Shown here piece after piece: positions 52,931 through 61,626 of a stretch of 64,000 nt of DNA. Position 1 is the stretch's first letter, and every line of letters begins with the position of its first letter. Source of the DNA: Gramella sp. Hel_I_59 (lineage in GTDB: Bacteria > Bacteroidota > Bacteroidia > Flavobacteriales > Flavobacteriaceae). The stretch covers positions 558,001 to 622,000 of the forward strand of contig NZ_VFME01000001.1 in assembly GCF_006714895.1 (NCBI RefSeq), in the 5' to 3' direction. The translations under genes and the position numbers were made by a program. The notes beneath the pieces were generated by a model, which was given only the letters and a program-made list of their open reading frames with translations, did no database searches and was not told the DNA's origin.

Positions 52931-55360
52931 TTAAAATCTTAATGACAGTCCGCCACCAGGCCCAAAGCGGTTGTCATAACTTCCCATTAATGAGAAGTTT
53001 CTACTTAGCACATATTCCAGTCCAACTTGCCACGTGGTTTCTTCTTCAAAGTCCTGACCTTCGGGCAACTTGCCGTCCCAGCCAAAATCCATCTGGTATT
53101 CATACTCGCCATAAATCCCCAATCGTGGGAAAATCATAAAACCAGTACTGAAACTTACCTGTGGTCGCAGTTTGCTATCTATTCTGAAATCTGAATTAAT
53201 GAGCAATGGCATTAACCAACGGACACCAGCAATGGCGGTCGTGTTTATTTCTTCAAGGCTGTCTTCGCCTTCATTCTCTACGTTTACACCACCAAATACA
53301 CGGAAGTAATCATTGAGATAGCGCTCATATGTGAACTCTGCTTCAAGATTTTTGTTCCAGCCATATTCGCCCCTAAAGGCAAATTGATTTCTAATGTTTG
53401 TTGCGGTAGCGTATAGCTCGGTCATATGACTCGCAGCCGTGATTTCGCCCCAAGTAAATATGTGGTCTGCTTCATTGGTAAGGTTGGTAAGTGGATAATC
53501 ATTTAGACGCTGGTCACGAGGTGTATCGTAACTAAAAACCCTTGCCATACCGCTCATCATATGATAAAGGATGTGACAATGGAAAAACCAATCACCGGTT
53601 TCGTCAGCAGCAAACTCAAATACAACTTTCTGCATTGGCGCCACGTTTACTGTATGCTTTAGTGGCGAATACTCGCCGTTCTCATTCAATACTCTAAAGA
53701 AGTGACCGTGTAAGTGCATTGGGTGGTGCATCATCGTGAGATTATTGAGAGTAACACGCACGACTTCGCCTTGTTTAATTTTAATCTTATCGGTTTCTGA
53801 AAGAGGAACACCGTTGATAGACCAGACGTAACGGTTCATATTTCCAGTAAGATTGAATAGCATTTCCTTTACGGGTTTATCGTTTTCAAATACGGTCTTT
53901 TCAGGCGACCGTAAATAGTTGTAATTGAACTCTGGATTACCCCCCGTTTTCATATTATCACCTACTACTTTATCCTTTGGCACCATATAGCCCATCTTCA
54001 TTCCGTCCATTTTCATATCACCATCCATATCCATATTTGCCTTTCCTTTCTTCATCTTCATTTCGGTCTTGGACATCTTCATTTTGTCGTCCTTCATATC
54101 CATTTTAGAATGGTCCATTTTATTGTGAGCCATTTTGGTAGAATCCATCGCCATTCCATCCATTTCCATCTTTTCATCTTTCATAGACATACCATCCATT
54201 TGCATACCGCCCATTTCCATTTTATACTTTTCCATTACTTGAATGGAATCGTTTTTTGATGGGTTGAATTTTGAAGCAGGTGCGCCCATTTTCATTCCCA
54301 TAGACATCATTTGCTTCATATTCTTAATAAGATTGGGCTCTGGAACTACAGGTGCTTCCAATACATTTCCAGTACCTATAAACGCCGAAGCTTCGCCAGA
54401 ACCATCCTGTGCCGTAGCGCGCACTTGCAGTTTTCCATTTTCTGGAATCGTCACTATAAAATCGTAGGTTTCAGCAACACCTATCAAGGTTTTGTTATGC
54501 GGTACTGGAACGACATCCAGCCCATCGGCAGATACGAGCATCGGATCTTCGCCACCAAATGTGAGCCAGAAATAGGAAGCTGCGGCTGCGTTTACAAATC
54601 GAAGTCTCACACGTTCGCCAGGCTGAAAATCTGGGTAATCCTGTGAAGCACTACCATTGATAAAAAATTTGTCAAAATAATTATCTGAAATTGCCATATC
54701 AGGCATACGCTGCCACGCCATCTTTAACTTGGCACCTACCGCACCTTGTGCAATTAATTTATCAAGACTTTGAACCTGTCCTTTTTTAATCAAGTACCAT
54801 TCGTTACCACGTTTTAGATTTTTAAGTTGGGATTGAGGACTTTCATCTATCCAATCTGATAGTACAAACACTAAATCTTTATCGTATTCTAAATCAGTTT
54901 CTTTTGGGTTAATTTGGATGGAACCATATACACCACGTTGCTCTTGCAGACCAGTATGCGAGTGATACCAATACGTTCCAGATTGTTTTAATGCAAATTT
55001 GTACTGTTGGGTTTCGCCGGGATTAATAGGTGGCGTTGTTAGGTATGGAACACCATCATAGAAATTTGGTAGAATTAAACCGTGCCAATGAACAGATGTT
55101 TCCACATCCATATTATTTGTCACATTTATAATGGCAAACTCGCCTTCATTGAACTCAAGATTGGGTCCAGGTATGCCACCATTAATGGTCATCGCCTGAA
55201 CATCCTTACCCGTAAAGTTTACGGTTTTATAATCTATGGTTAAGTCATAAACACGTTCTGGCCAATTATCAACATTTTCTTCGGTCTCGTTCGCTACCAA
55301 TTGAGCTTTTGCACCAAAAGCGATGAGCATCGTTAGAAGTAATGTGATTTTATATTTCAT
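52931..55360 (-). CDS. Multicopper oxidase CopA fused to a CopB-like outer-membrane domain
   Basis: About 809 residues from ATG 55360 (signal peptide MKYKITLLLTMLIAFGAKAQ; the frame extends 14 codons further up). The oxidase has all four copper motifs: HWHGL, YHSHTG, HPMHLHGHFF and HCHILYHMMSGM. A Met/Lys-rich insertion (DNA 53990-54310) with many MxxM and MDHSKM units can bind Cu(I). After the oxidase, about 180 residues form a beta-barrel-type CopB domain (TERYLNDYFRVFGG-like strands ending in LSLRF). The enzyme should oxidise periplasmic Cu(I) to less toxic Cu(II). Heads the copper operon. Confidence 0.92.
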   Translation of the reverse strand: MKYKITLLLTMLIAFGAKAQLVANETEENVDNWPERVYDLTIDYKTVNFTGKDVQAMTINGGIPGPNLEFNEGEFAIINVTNNMDVETSVHWHGLILPNFYDGVPYLTTPPINPGETQQYKFALKQSGTYWYHSHTGLQEQRGVYGSIQINPKETDLEYDKDLVFVLSDWIDESPQSQLKNLKRGNEWYLIKKGQVQSLDKLIAQGAVGAKLKMAWQRMPDMAISDNYFDKFFINGSASQDYPDFQPGERVRLRFVNAAAASYFWLTFGGEDPMLVSADGLDVVPVPHNKTLIGVAETYDFIVTIPENGKLQVRATAQDGSGEASAFIGTGNVLEAPVVPEPNLIKNMKQMMSMGMKMGAPASKFNPSKNDSIQVMEKYKMEMGGMQMDGMSMKDEKMEMDGMAMDSTKMAHNKMDHSKMDMKDDKMKMSKTEMKMKKGKANMDMDGDMKMDGMKMGYMVPKDKVVGDNMKTGGNPEFNYNYLRSPEKTVFENDKPVKEMLFNLTGNMNRYVWSINGVPLSETDKIKIKQGEVVRVTLNNLTMMHHPMHLHGHFFRVLNENGEYSPLKHTVNVAPMQKVVFEFAADETGDWFFHCHILYHMMSGMARVFSYDTPRDQRLNDYPLTNLTNEADHIFTWGEITAASHMTELYATATNIRNQFAFRGEYGWNKNLEAEFTYERYLNDYFRVFGGVNVENEGEDSLEEINTTAIAGVRWLMPLLINSDFRIDSKLRPQVSFSTGFMIFPRLGIYGEYEYQMDFGWDGKLPEGQDFEEETTWQVGLEYVLSRNFSLMGSYDNRFGPGGGLSLRF

Positions 55361-55430
55361 AGTATTTAATTTTATTTTGATAAAATTACCGCTGTAAATC
55401 AACAGCTTGTGTCATAATTATGGTTGTTAT

Positions 55431-55997
55431 CTACATAATTTTGTCCAAGGAATTCCTAAAATTTTTCTGTTGGGATTTATAAGCTGTCAAGCTCATTCCC
55501 GTCTGATTTTTAAACTGACCGCTCAAATGATTGATATGGCTATAATTCAACATTTGGCTTATTTCAGTAAAATTTGGTTGCTGTGTCTGGATGAGTTCTT
55601 TGACTTTTTCAATTTTCAGTTTGATGAAATATTTCTCAATCGTAATACCTTCGGTGGATGAAAAAACCTTGCTTATTTTGGAATAGTCCTGATTCATTTT
55701 CTGCATCAATAAATCAGACAGTTTCCCATCCATGTCAAGCGGTAAATCTTCCAGCATTTTCAATAGTTGAATCTTGACCTGCTCGGTAATCCTATCTTCT
55801 GCCGAATCGATAATCTCAAAATCATTGTTGATGACGATGTTTTCTAAAACCTTGAGTTGATCCTCATTTTCAATATCCAATTGTACACGGCCCAACTCAA
55901 TCTCAATCAAACGTATTTCCTGCGCCTCAATTTCATTTTTAAGCACCTTGATACAACGGTTGCACACCATGTTTTTTATGTAGAAATCCTTGATCAC
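55431..55997 (-). CDS. AraC-type regulator with N-terminal HMA-like metal domain
   Basis: A 188-residue protein. The N-terminus (residues 1-70) resembles a metallochaperone HMA fold with MVCNRC at 10-15 (CxxC), and the C-terminus is an AraC helix-turn-helix (KIEKVKELIQTQQPNFTEISQML, HLSGQFKNQTGMSLTAYKSQ). It therefore likely binds Cu(I) or Ag(I) and controls the cus/cop genes. It overlaps the cusC stop by 4 bases and is the last gene of that operon, so it would be co-induced with the pump. Confidence 0.85.
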   Translation of the reverse strand: MIKDFYIKNMVCNRCIKVLKNEIEAQEIRLIEIELGRVQLDIENEDQLKVLENIVINNDFEIIDSAEDRITEQVKIQLLKMLEDLPLDMDGKLSDLLMQKMNQDYSKISKVFSSTEGITIEKYFIKLKIEKVKELIQTQQPNFTEISQMLNYSHINHLSGQFKNQTGMSLTAYKSQQKNFRNSLDKIM

Positions 55998-57217
55998 GGT
56001 TGGTTTATTAAGTAGTTCATCATGGCTTGCTGCTCATAATACATCTGGATCGATGCTATCTGATTCATCTGGAATTTGAGTTGCAGTTCCTGAATATCCA
56101 GCACATCGTTGAAATCTATGGTGCCTGTCTCGTAATTCTTGACTAATATCTGCTCCGCATCTCGAGCTTGTTTCAGGTTTTTTTCTTGCGTATGGAATGC
56201 TATCTTGGCTTGATTTCGTAGGGAGTTCGCTTTCGCGAAAGCGGATTCCAACACATTCAATTGATTGCTTTTCTGAAATTCTATTTCTTGTTGGCGTAAT
56301 TCATTCTGCTTTGTGATGGATTTATACCGATTGTTGAAAATGGGAATCGTCATTGTCACCATAGGCATCAAAACGTCCTTTCCATTATCGCTAAACATCG
56401 AGTTGTCATTTCCTGTTACTGGCAAATAATCCACGCCAAATCCAAACATAGGTTGCGCTTCCCGTAGATTGAGTAATTCCGATTGGGTTACAGATTCGTA
56501 AAGTTTATCGTACTTGAGCAACTCAGGATTGAGCACCAGGTTGTCCATATTATAGACAAGATCATCGGTCGGGATCTCCATCATAATTGGAGTTTCAAGT
56601 AAAGTGTTTTCTTCCTGGTTGAGCAGGTTATTGAATGAAATTTGTGCAGCTACAAACTCTTCTTCCAGCACTTCCTTTTGTTGCTGTAGCTCATTTTGTC
56701 GTATCTGCAATCGCAGAACGTCGACCGCACTGGCTTTACCAACTTCTACTGATGTGAGCGCTAGTCGCTCATAGGTTTCCAACAATTGGATATTCTCGTC
56801 AAGTACCTTTTGCTTAGCTCTTATGGAGTATAACATGTAATAGGATTGAGCGACCTGTAAAGCCAACTTACGCTTTGCGATAGTGACTTCCACATATTCT
56901 GCATCTGCCATGGAAGAGGCATAATTTTCCTTTGCAGTAATTGTCCCAAACCAAGGCAACATCTGTTTAAAACCTATGCGTGCTCGTTGCGCGCCCACTC
57001 TGGTTTCTGGCTCACTCACAAAATACCCAGCGCTGAATTCAGTATTAGGAATCCAGTTGGCTTCGTTTACCTTTTCTTCGGCGATGTTGTACCGCAATTC
57101 AAAGGCTTGGATTTCTGGATTATTGGCTGCGGCTTCCTGAATGTAGGATTGTAATTGTTGCGCTTTCGCGAAAGCGGAAACAAACAAAAACACGAGTATA
57201 TATTTTAATTTCTTCAT
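55994..57217 (-). CDS. cusC: Outer-membrane efflux channel CusC (TolC family)
   Basis: A 407-residue TolC-family protein with a signal peptide ending in FAKAQ and paired helical repeats (AKENYASSMADAEYVEVTIAK; RLQIRQNELQQQKEVLEEE). It forms the outer channel for the CusA-CusB copper/silver efflux complex. ATGA-type overlaps join it to cusA upstream and the regulator downstream. Two exact palindrome copies lie in it (56229-56242 and 57164-57177); the second encodes the end of the signal peptide. Confidence 0.88.
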   Translation of the reverse strand: MKKLKYILVFLFVSAFAKAQQLQSYIQEAAANNPEIQAFELRYNIAEEKVNEANWIPNTEFSAGYFVSEPETRVGAQRARIGFKQMLPWFGTITAKENYASSMADAEYVEVTIAKRKLALQVAQSYYMLYSIRAKQKVLDENIQLLETYERLALTSVEVGKASAVDVLRLQIRQNELQQQKEVLEEEFVAAQISFNNLLNQEENTLLETPIMMEIPTDDLVYNMDNLVLNPELLKYDKLYESVTQSELLNLREAQPMFGFGVDYLPVTGNDNSMFSDNGKDVLMPMVTMTIPIFNNRYKSITKQNELRQQEIEFQKSNQLNVLESAFAKANSLRNQAKIAFHTQEKNLKQARDAEQILVKNYETGTIDFNDVLDIQELQLKFQMNQIASIQMYYEQQAMMNYLINQP

Positions 57218-60200
57218 CTGTTTGCTCTTTTAAGTTGGTATTCCTTTTTCCAGCTGTATAAGACTGGCAGTAAGAAATAGGACGTAACATCGATTATCAT
57301 TCCACCAAAAATGGGAATCGCCATCGGTATCATTATATCGCTTCCCTTTCCTGTGGATGTGAGTACTGGTAGTAGTGCCAAAACTGTGGTTACGGTTGTC
57401 ATCAAACACGGACGGATACGTTTTCCAGCCGCTTCCAAAGTGGCGAGCCTTATACCTTTTTGAGAATCTGGCTCATTGCTTTTGAAGGATTGGTCTAAAT
57501 AGGTGGCCATTACCACACCATCATCTGTGGCGATACCAAAAAGGGCGATAAATCCTACCCAAACAGCCACACTTAAATTGATGGTTTTCATATTGAACAA
57601 GTCCCGTAGATTCTCGCCAAAAAAGCTGAAGTTGAAAAACCAATCCTGACCGTATAACCAAATCATAATGAAACCACCTGCAAAGGCTACAGCAATGGCA
57701 GTAAAAACCATAAGAGACGTAGAAACCGACTTGAACTGGAAATACAAAATCAAGAAAATGACCAGCAAACAAAGTGGCACAACTACCGATAGCGTTTTTT
57801 CTGCCCGTAATTGATTTTCATACGTTCCTGTAAATCGGTAACTGATTCCTTGTGGTACGACCAAATCGCCATTATCTATTTTCTGCTGAATGAGTGCTTG
57901 GGCATTTTCTACCACATCTACTTCTGCAAAGCCATCGAGTTTATCAAACAGCACATAGCCAATTAGAAAAGTATCTTCACTCTTAATGACTTGTGGTCCT
58001 TGTTCGTATCGAATTTCAACCAATTCACCCAGCGGTACAGGACTGCCTTTTTCTACGGGAACGTAGATGTTTTTAAGGTCGTCTGGGTTTGCCCGTAGCT
58101 CTCGTGGATAACGAACCCGAACGGCATAGCGTTCACGACCTTCCACAGTTTGTGTGAGTGGCATACCACCAACCGCCACTTGAAGGATTTCCTGCACATC
58201 CATTATAGATATGCCGTAACGAGCCAATTGGTCTCGCTTAATATCTATGAGCAAGTACGGTTTGCCCACGATTCGGTCTGCAAAAACGGCTTGTTCCTTA
58301 ACGCCTTCAGCTTGTTTTAGGATGTCTTCCAGTTGAAGTCCAAAGTTTTCTATCGATTTTAAATCGGGACCTTTTACCTTGATGCCCATCGGTGCTCGCA
58401 TTCCCGTTTGTAGCATTACCAATCGGGTTTCGATGGGTTGCAACTTGGGTGCCGATGTCACGCCTGGTAATTTGGTCACTCGTACAATTTCGTTCCAAAT
58501 ATCGTCTGGACTGCTGATTTCTGGTCGCCAGTTTCGGTAGTATTCGCCATCTTCATCTTCAATCAAATCATTGCTTGTGGCAGTAGTCTTGAGCGAATCT
58601 TTTCCATAGTTCACATCTTCATCTATCTCATTGTTTGGGTTAATGATGAATTTGTTGTTTTTCAGTACAAACAGGCCGTCGTCATTAACTTCATAGCGTT
58701 GTCGCTTACCAGATTCGTTGCGCATATATTCAGATTTATACTGAATCATATTTTCATACATCGATAATGGTGCTGGATCCAGTGCGCTTTCTGTCCTTCC
58801 AGCTTTCCCCACTACGGTTTCAATTTCATGAATACTTGCCACAGCCATATCGAGCTGTTGTAGTACACGCTTGTTTTCTTCAACACCTGCGTGCGGCAAG
58901 GATGTAGGCATTAAAAGAAATGAACCTTCGTTGAGTGCTGGCATAAACTCTTTGCCCGTATTACGCATAATAATGAAACCGAGCACGAGCACAGTGGTGG
59001 GAATTATCAAGAATAGAAACCTGTTCTGAAGTGCCCATCTCAAGATGCGCTCATAGTAGATTCTAAAAATTGAGAACACGGCCAGCAACCCAAAACAGAT
59101 GATGGAAACAAATATTAAGTTCATCACGATGCTGCGGTCAAAACCTAATGGTCGCCAGTATTCTGCCAGAAGCAGCACAATCGCTGTGGCCGAAATAATA
59201 ATATTTATGATGTTCTGGTTCAGCGTGAAGCTGTACTTATAAATATGTAGCTGGTATTCTTTTCTCGCTTTGAGTAAAAAGAAAAAGCCACAAGCCGCAA
59301 ATGCCACGAGAATCAAACCTAACCAATAGCCATAAATAAATGCAGCCACACCCAATACCGCAAGGACTCCATTCAATAAATGCTTTGAACGTTTCCTGAT
59401 GTTTGTCTTACGAAAAAGGAATGCTGCAAAAGGCGGAATCAGGAAAAGGGCAATGATAAGCGATGCTGAGAGCGCCATTGTTTTGGTAAAGGCAAGCGGT
59501 CGGAATAATTTTCCTTCCGCACCAATCATAGTGAATACAGGAAGGAAACTGATAATCGTTGTTAAAACTGCAGTCAGGATAGCTCCTGAGACCTCCGCAG
59601 TTGCGTTGTAAATGATTTCATTTGTTGTGAATGCTATTCCGCTTTCGCGAAAGCGTAATTTTTCATCTTCTAAATGCCGTATCATATTTTCGGCAAGTAT
59701 GACGCCCACGTCCACCATTGTACCGATGGCAATGGCAATACCTGAAAGGGCAACTATGTTTGCATCTACATTAAAGAGCTTCATCGTAATAAAAACCATC
59801 AAAACGGCTACGGGCAACAATCCTGAAATAAGGATGGACGCGCGCAAGTTGAATACCATTATGATAATGACGAGAATAGTTATAAGAATTTCCAGCGTAA
59901 GTGCCTCGTTGAGCGTGTCCAACGTTTCTTCTATAAGTTCTGTACGGTCGTAAAATGGAACGATGGTTACTTGTGAAGTGCGACCATCTGCCAAGGTTTT
60001 GGTGGGAAGTCCAGAGCTTAATTCTGCAATCTGAGCCTTAACATTATTAATAACCTCCAGCGGATTTGCACCGTAGCGAGCGACTACAACACCACCGACG
60101 ACCTCGGCACCTTCTTTATCGAGAATACCACGCCTAGTAGCTGGGCCTAAATGAACGTTAGCGACATCTTTGATACGGATGGAAGTGAAATTTTCAGAAT

Positions 60201-60999
60201 ATACAACAGCACTTTCAATGTCTGCGATAGACTTTACATAACCCAATCCGCGAACAAGATATTCGGCTTGATTGATTTCGAGCGTTTGTGCGCCTATATC
60301 TTGATTGCTCTGCTTTACGGCTTTGACTACATCGCCCATACTCACATTATATTGGCGCATTTTTTCTGGGTCGATATCCACTTGATATTCCTGAACATAA
60401 CCACCTATGGAAGCCACTTCAGAAACACCACTTGCAGATGATAGCCCGTACTTTACATAGTAATCCTGTATGCTACGCAATTCCTGTAAATCCCAACCGC
60501 CAGTTACATTGCCATCTTTATCACGACCTTCCAACGTATACCAAAATATCTGTCCTAATCCTGTGGCATCTGGCCCTAATGATGGGTTAACACCATTAGG
60601 TAAAAGGTTTGCAGGAAGTGAGTTCAGCTTTTCAAGTATGCGACTGCGTGACCAGTAGAACTCAATGTCTTCTTCAAAAATGATGTAGATGCTGGAAAAC
60701 CCAAACATTGAAGAACTACGGATGGTTTTCACCCCTGGAATACCGAGAAGGGAAGTGGTAAGCGGATATGTGATTTGGTCTTCTATATCCTGTGGCGAGC
60801 GGCCTTGCCATTTAGTAAAAACAATTTGCTGGTTCTCGCCAATGTCAGGTATGGCATCTACGGCAACTGGGTCTGTTGGCAAAAAGCCAGTTTCCCAATT
60901 AAAAGGCGCATTGACCACGCCCCAACCCACAAATAGGACGAGAAGTAGAACGGCAACAAGTTTGTTTTCTATGAGAAATTTAATGCTCTTATTCAGCAT
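57214..60999 (-). CDS. cusA: CusA-type Cu(I)/Ag(I) RND pump
   Basis: A 1261-residue HME-RND pump. The helix-4 motif AIAIGTMVDVGVILAENMIRH (about 415-438) is that of Cu(I)/Ag(I) pumps (Ala/Asp/Glu proton relay), unlike the divalent motif of the other pump here. It is about 200 residues longer than E. coli CusA: extra hydrophobic helices at about 535-640 and an acidic periplasmic insertion at about 770-830 (NNEIDEDVNYGKDSLKT...). It exports copper from periplasm or cytoplasm through CusC. An exact palindrome copy at 59641-59654 encodes RFRESG. Confidence 0.93.
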   Translation of the reverse strand: MLNKSIKFLIENKLVAVLLLVLFVGWGVVNAPFNWETGFLPTDPVAVDAIPDIGENQQIVFTKWQGRSPQDIEDQITYPLTTSLLGIPGVKTIRSSSMFGFSSIYIIFEEDIEFYWSRSRILEKLNSLPANLLPNGVNPSLGPDATGLGQIFWYTLEGRDKDGNVTGGWDLQELRSIQDYYVKYGLSSASGVSEVASIGGYVQEYQVDIDPEKMRQYNVSMGDVVKAVKQSNQDIGAQTLEINQAEYLVRGLGYVKSIADIESAVVYSENFTSIRIKDVANVHLGPATRRGILDKEGAEVVGGVVVARYGANPLEVINNVKAQIAELSSGLPTKTLADGRTSQVTIVPFYDRTELIEETLDTLNEALTLEILITILVIIIMVFNLRASILISGLLPVAVLMVFITMKLFNVDANIVALSGIAIAIGTMVDVGVILAENMIRHLEDEKLRFRESGIAFTTNEIIYNATAEVSGAILTAVLTTIISFLPVFTMIGAEGKLFRPLAFTKTMALSASLIIALFLIPPFAAFLFRKTNIRKRSKHLLNGVLAVLGVAAFIYGYWLGLILVAFAACGFFFLLKARKEYQLHIYKYSFTLNQNIINIIISATAIVLLLAEYWRPLGFDRSIVMNLIFVSIICFGLLAVFSIFRIYYERILRWALQNRFLFLIIPTTVLVLGFIIMRNTGKEFMPALNEGSFLLMPTSLPHAGVEENKRVLQQLDMAVASIHEIETVVGKAGRTESALDPAPLSMYENMIQYKSEYMRNESGKRQRYEVNDDGLFVLKNNKFIINPNNEIDEDVNYGKDSLKTTATSNDLIEDEDGEYYRNWRPEISSPDDIWNEIVRVTKLPGVTSAPKLQPIETRLVMLQTGMRAPMGIKVKGPDLKSIENFGLQLEDILKQAEGVKEQAVFADRIVGKPYLLIDIKRDQLARYGISIMDVQEILQVAVGGMPLTQTVEGRERYAVRVRYPRELRANPDDLKNIYVPVEKGSPVPLGELVEIRYEQGPQVIKSEDTFLIGYVLFDKLDGFAEVDVVENAQALIQQKIDNGDLVVPQGISYRFTGTYENQLRAEKTLSVVVPLCLLVIFLILYFQFKSVSTSLMVFTAIAVAFAGGFIMIWLYGQDWFFNFSFFGENLRDLFNMKTINLSVAVWVGFIALFGIATDDGVVMATYLDQSFKSNEPDSQKGIRLATLEAAGKRIRPCLMTTVTTVLALLPVLTSTGKGSDIMIPMAIPIFGGMIIDVTSYFLLPVLYSWKKEYQLKRANR

Positions 61000-61059
61000 G
61001 GCATTTGATTATTAGAGTTTTGGAATTGCGTGTTGCAAATAATGGTAAACACGAGTTTT

Positions 61060-61086
61060 AGCCCACTACAGCGTAGCTGTTGGGCT
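61060..61086. other. Intergenic hairpin upstream of cusA
   Basis: AGCCCA (61060-61065), ACAGC (61068-61072), loop GTA, GCTGT (61076-61080), TGGGCT (61081-61086): an 11-bp stem with a two-base bulge, 61 bases upstream of the cusA start and 22 bases after the HYC_CC_PP stop. No adjacent T run, so probably an RNA structure or binding site rather than a terminator. Confidence 0.5.
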
Positions 61087-61107
61087 TCATGCTAAAAATC
61101 TAACAAA

Positions 61108-61527
61108 TCAAATTAAGAAAGTCTGGTGCAGCACTTGCACATCCCGTTTGACAAAGGGTCGCGGGTAATCTTCAAAAGGAACTTCTTTAGATTCGGTTCC
61201 TTCAAAAAGGTTTATATAAGAAAAGGTAAAAGCAGCGATGAACGTTTGCTGCTCGAATGAAAGCGTGTCAAAAGATATTTTAAGGTCGTCCTTGCCTTCC
61301 TTGACTATTTGCTGGTCAGTACAACAGGATTTTTCAGTCATTTTAGGATTCTCACAACTTTTTACGGGTTGCGCTTTTTCCATTCCACAACCTTCAGCCT
61401 TTGAGAATAAACTGAAATCGACCAAATTTTCCCCACAATAGTGCATATCCACGGTAAATGACATTGTAGAGAACATCACTACGAAAGCCATCGAAATGGA
61501 TAATATTTTATGGGACACTTGCTTCAT
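61108..61527 (-). CDS. HYC_CC_PP family exported protein
   Basis: A 139-residue protein with a signal peptide (ILSISMAFVVMFSTMSFTV), then the HYC motif (DMHYCGENLVDFSLF), a paired-Cys motif (EKSCCTD) and a basic/aromatic tail (YPRPFVKRDVQVLHQTF). This combination defines a Bacteroidota family found beside copper genes. It probably binds Cu(I) in the periplasm. It precedes cusA in the same direction; a perfect TAATTTTG box (TAnnTTTG) ends five bases before its ATG. Confidence 0.8.
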   Translation of the reverse strand: MKQVSHKILSISMAFVVMFSTMSFTVDMHYCGENLVDFSLFSKAEGCGMEKAQPVKSCENPKMTEKSCCTDQQIVKEGKDDLKISFDTLSFEQQTFIAAFTFSYINLFEGTESKEVPFEDYPRPFVKRDVQVLHQTFLI

Positions 61528-61626
61528 TGTTGCAAAATTACAAAATCTTAACAGTTTTTATTGGGATTAACACAAATTTAATTTGTTTGTTACGTTGAAC
61601 TGATGTAGAAAATAATCATATTTTAT

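Noticed and set aside
53990..54310. Met-rich tract of the oxidase as a tandem-repeat artefact
   Set aside because: The codons vary between units and the frame is kept, which fits a copper-binding insert rather than slippage or misassembly.
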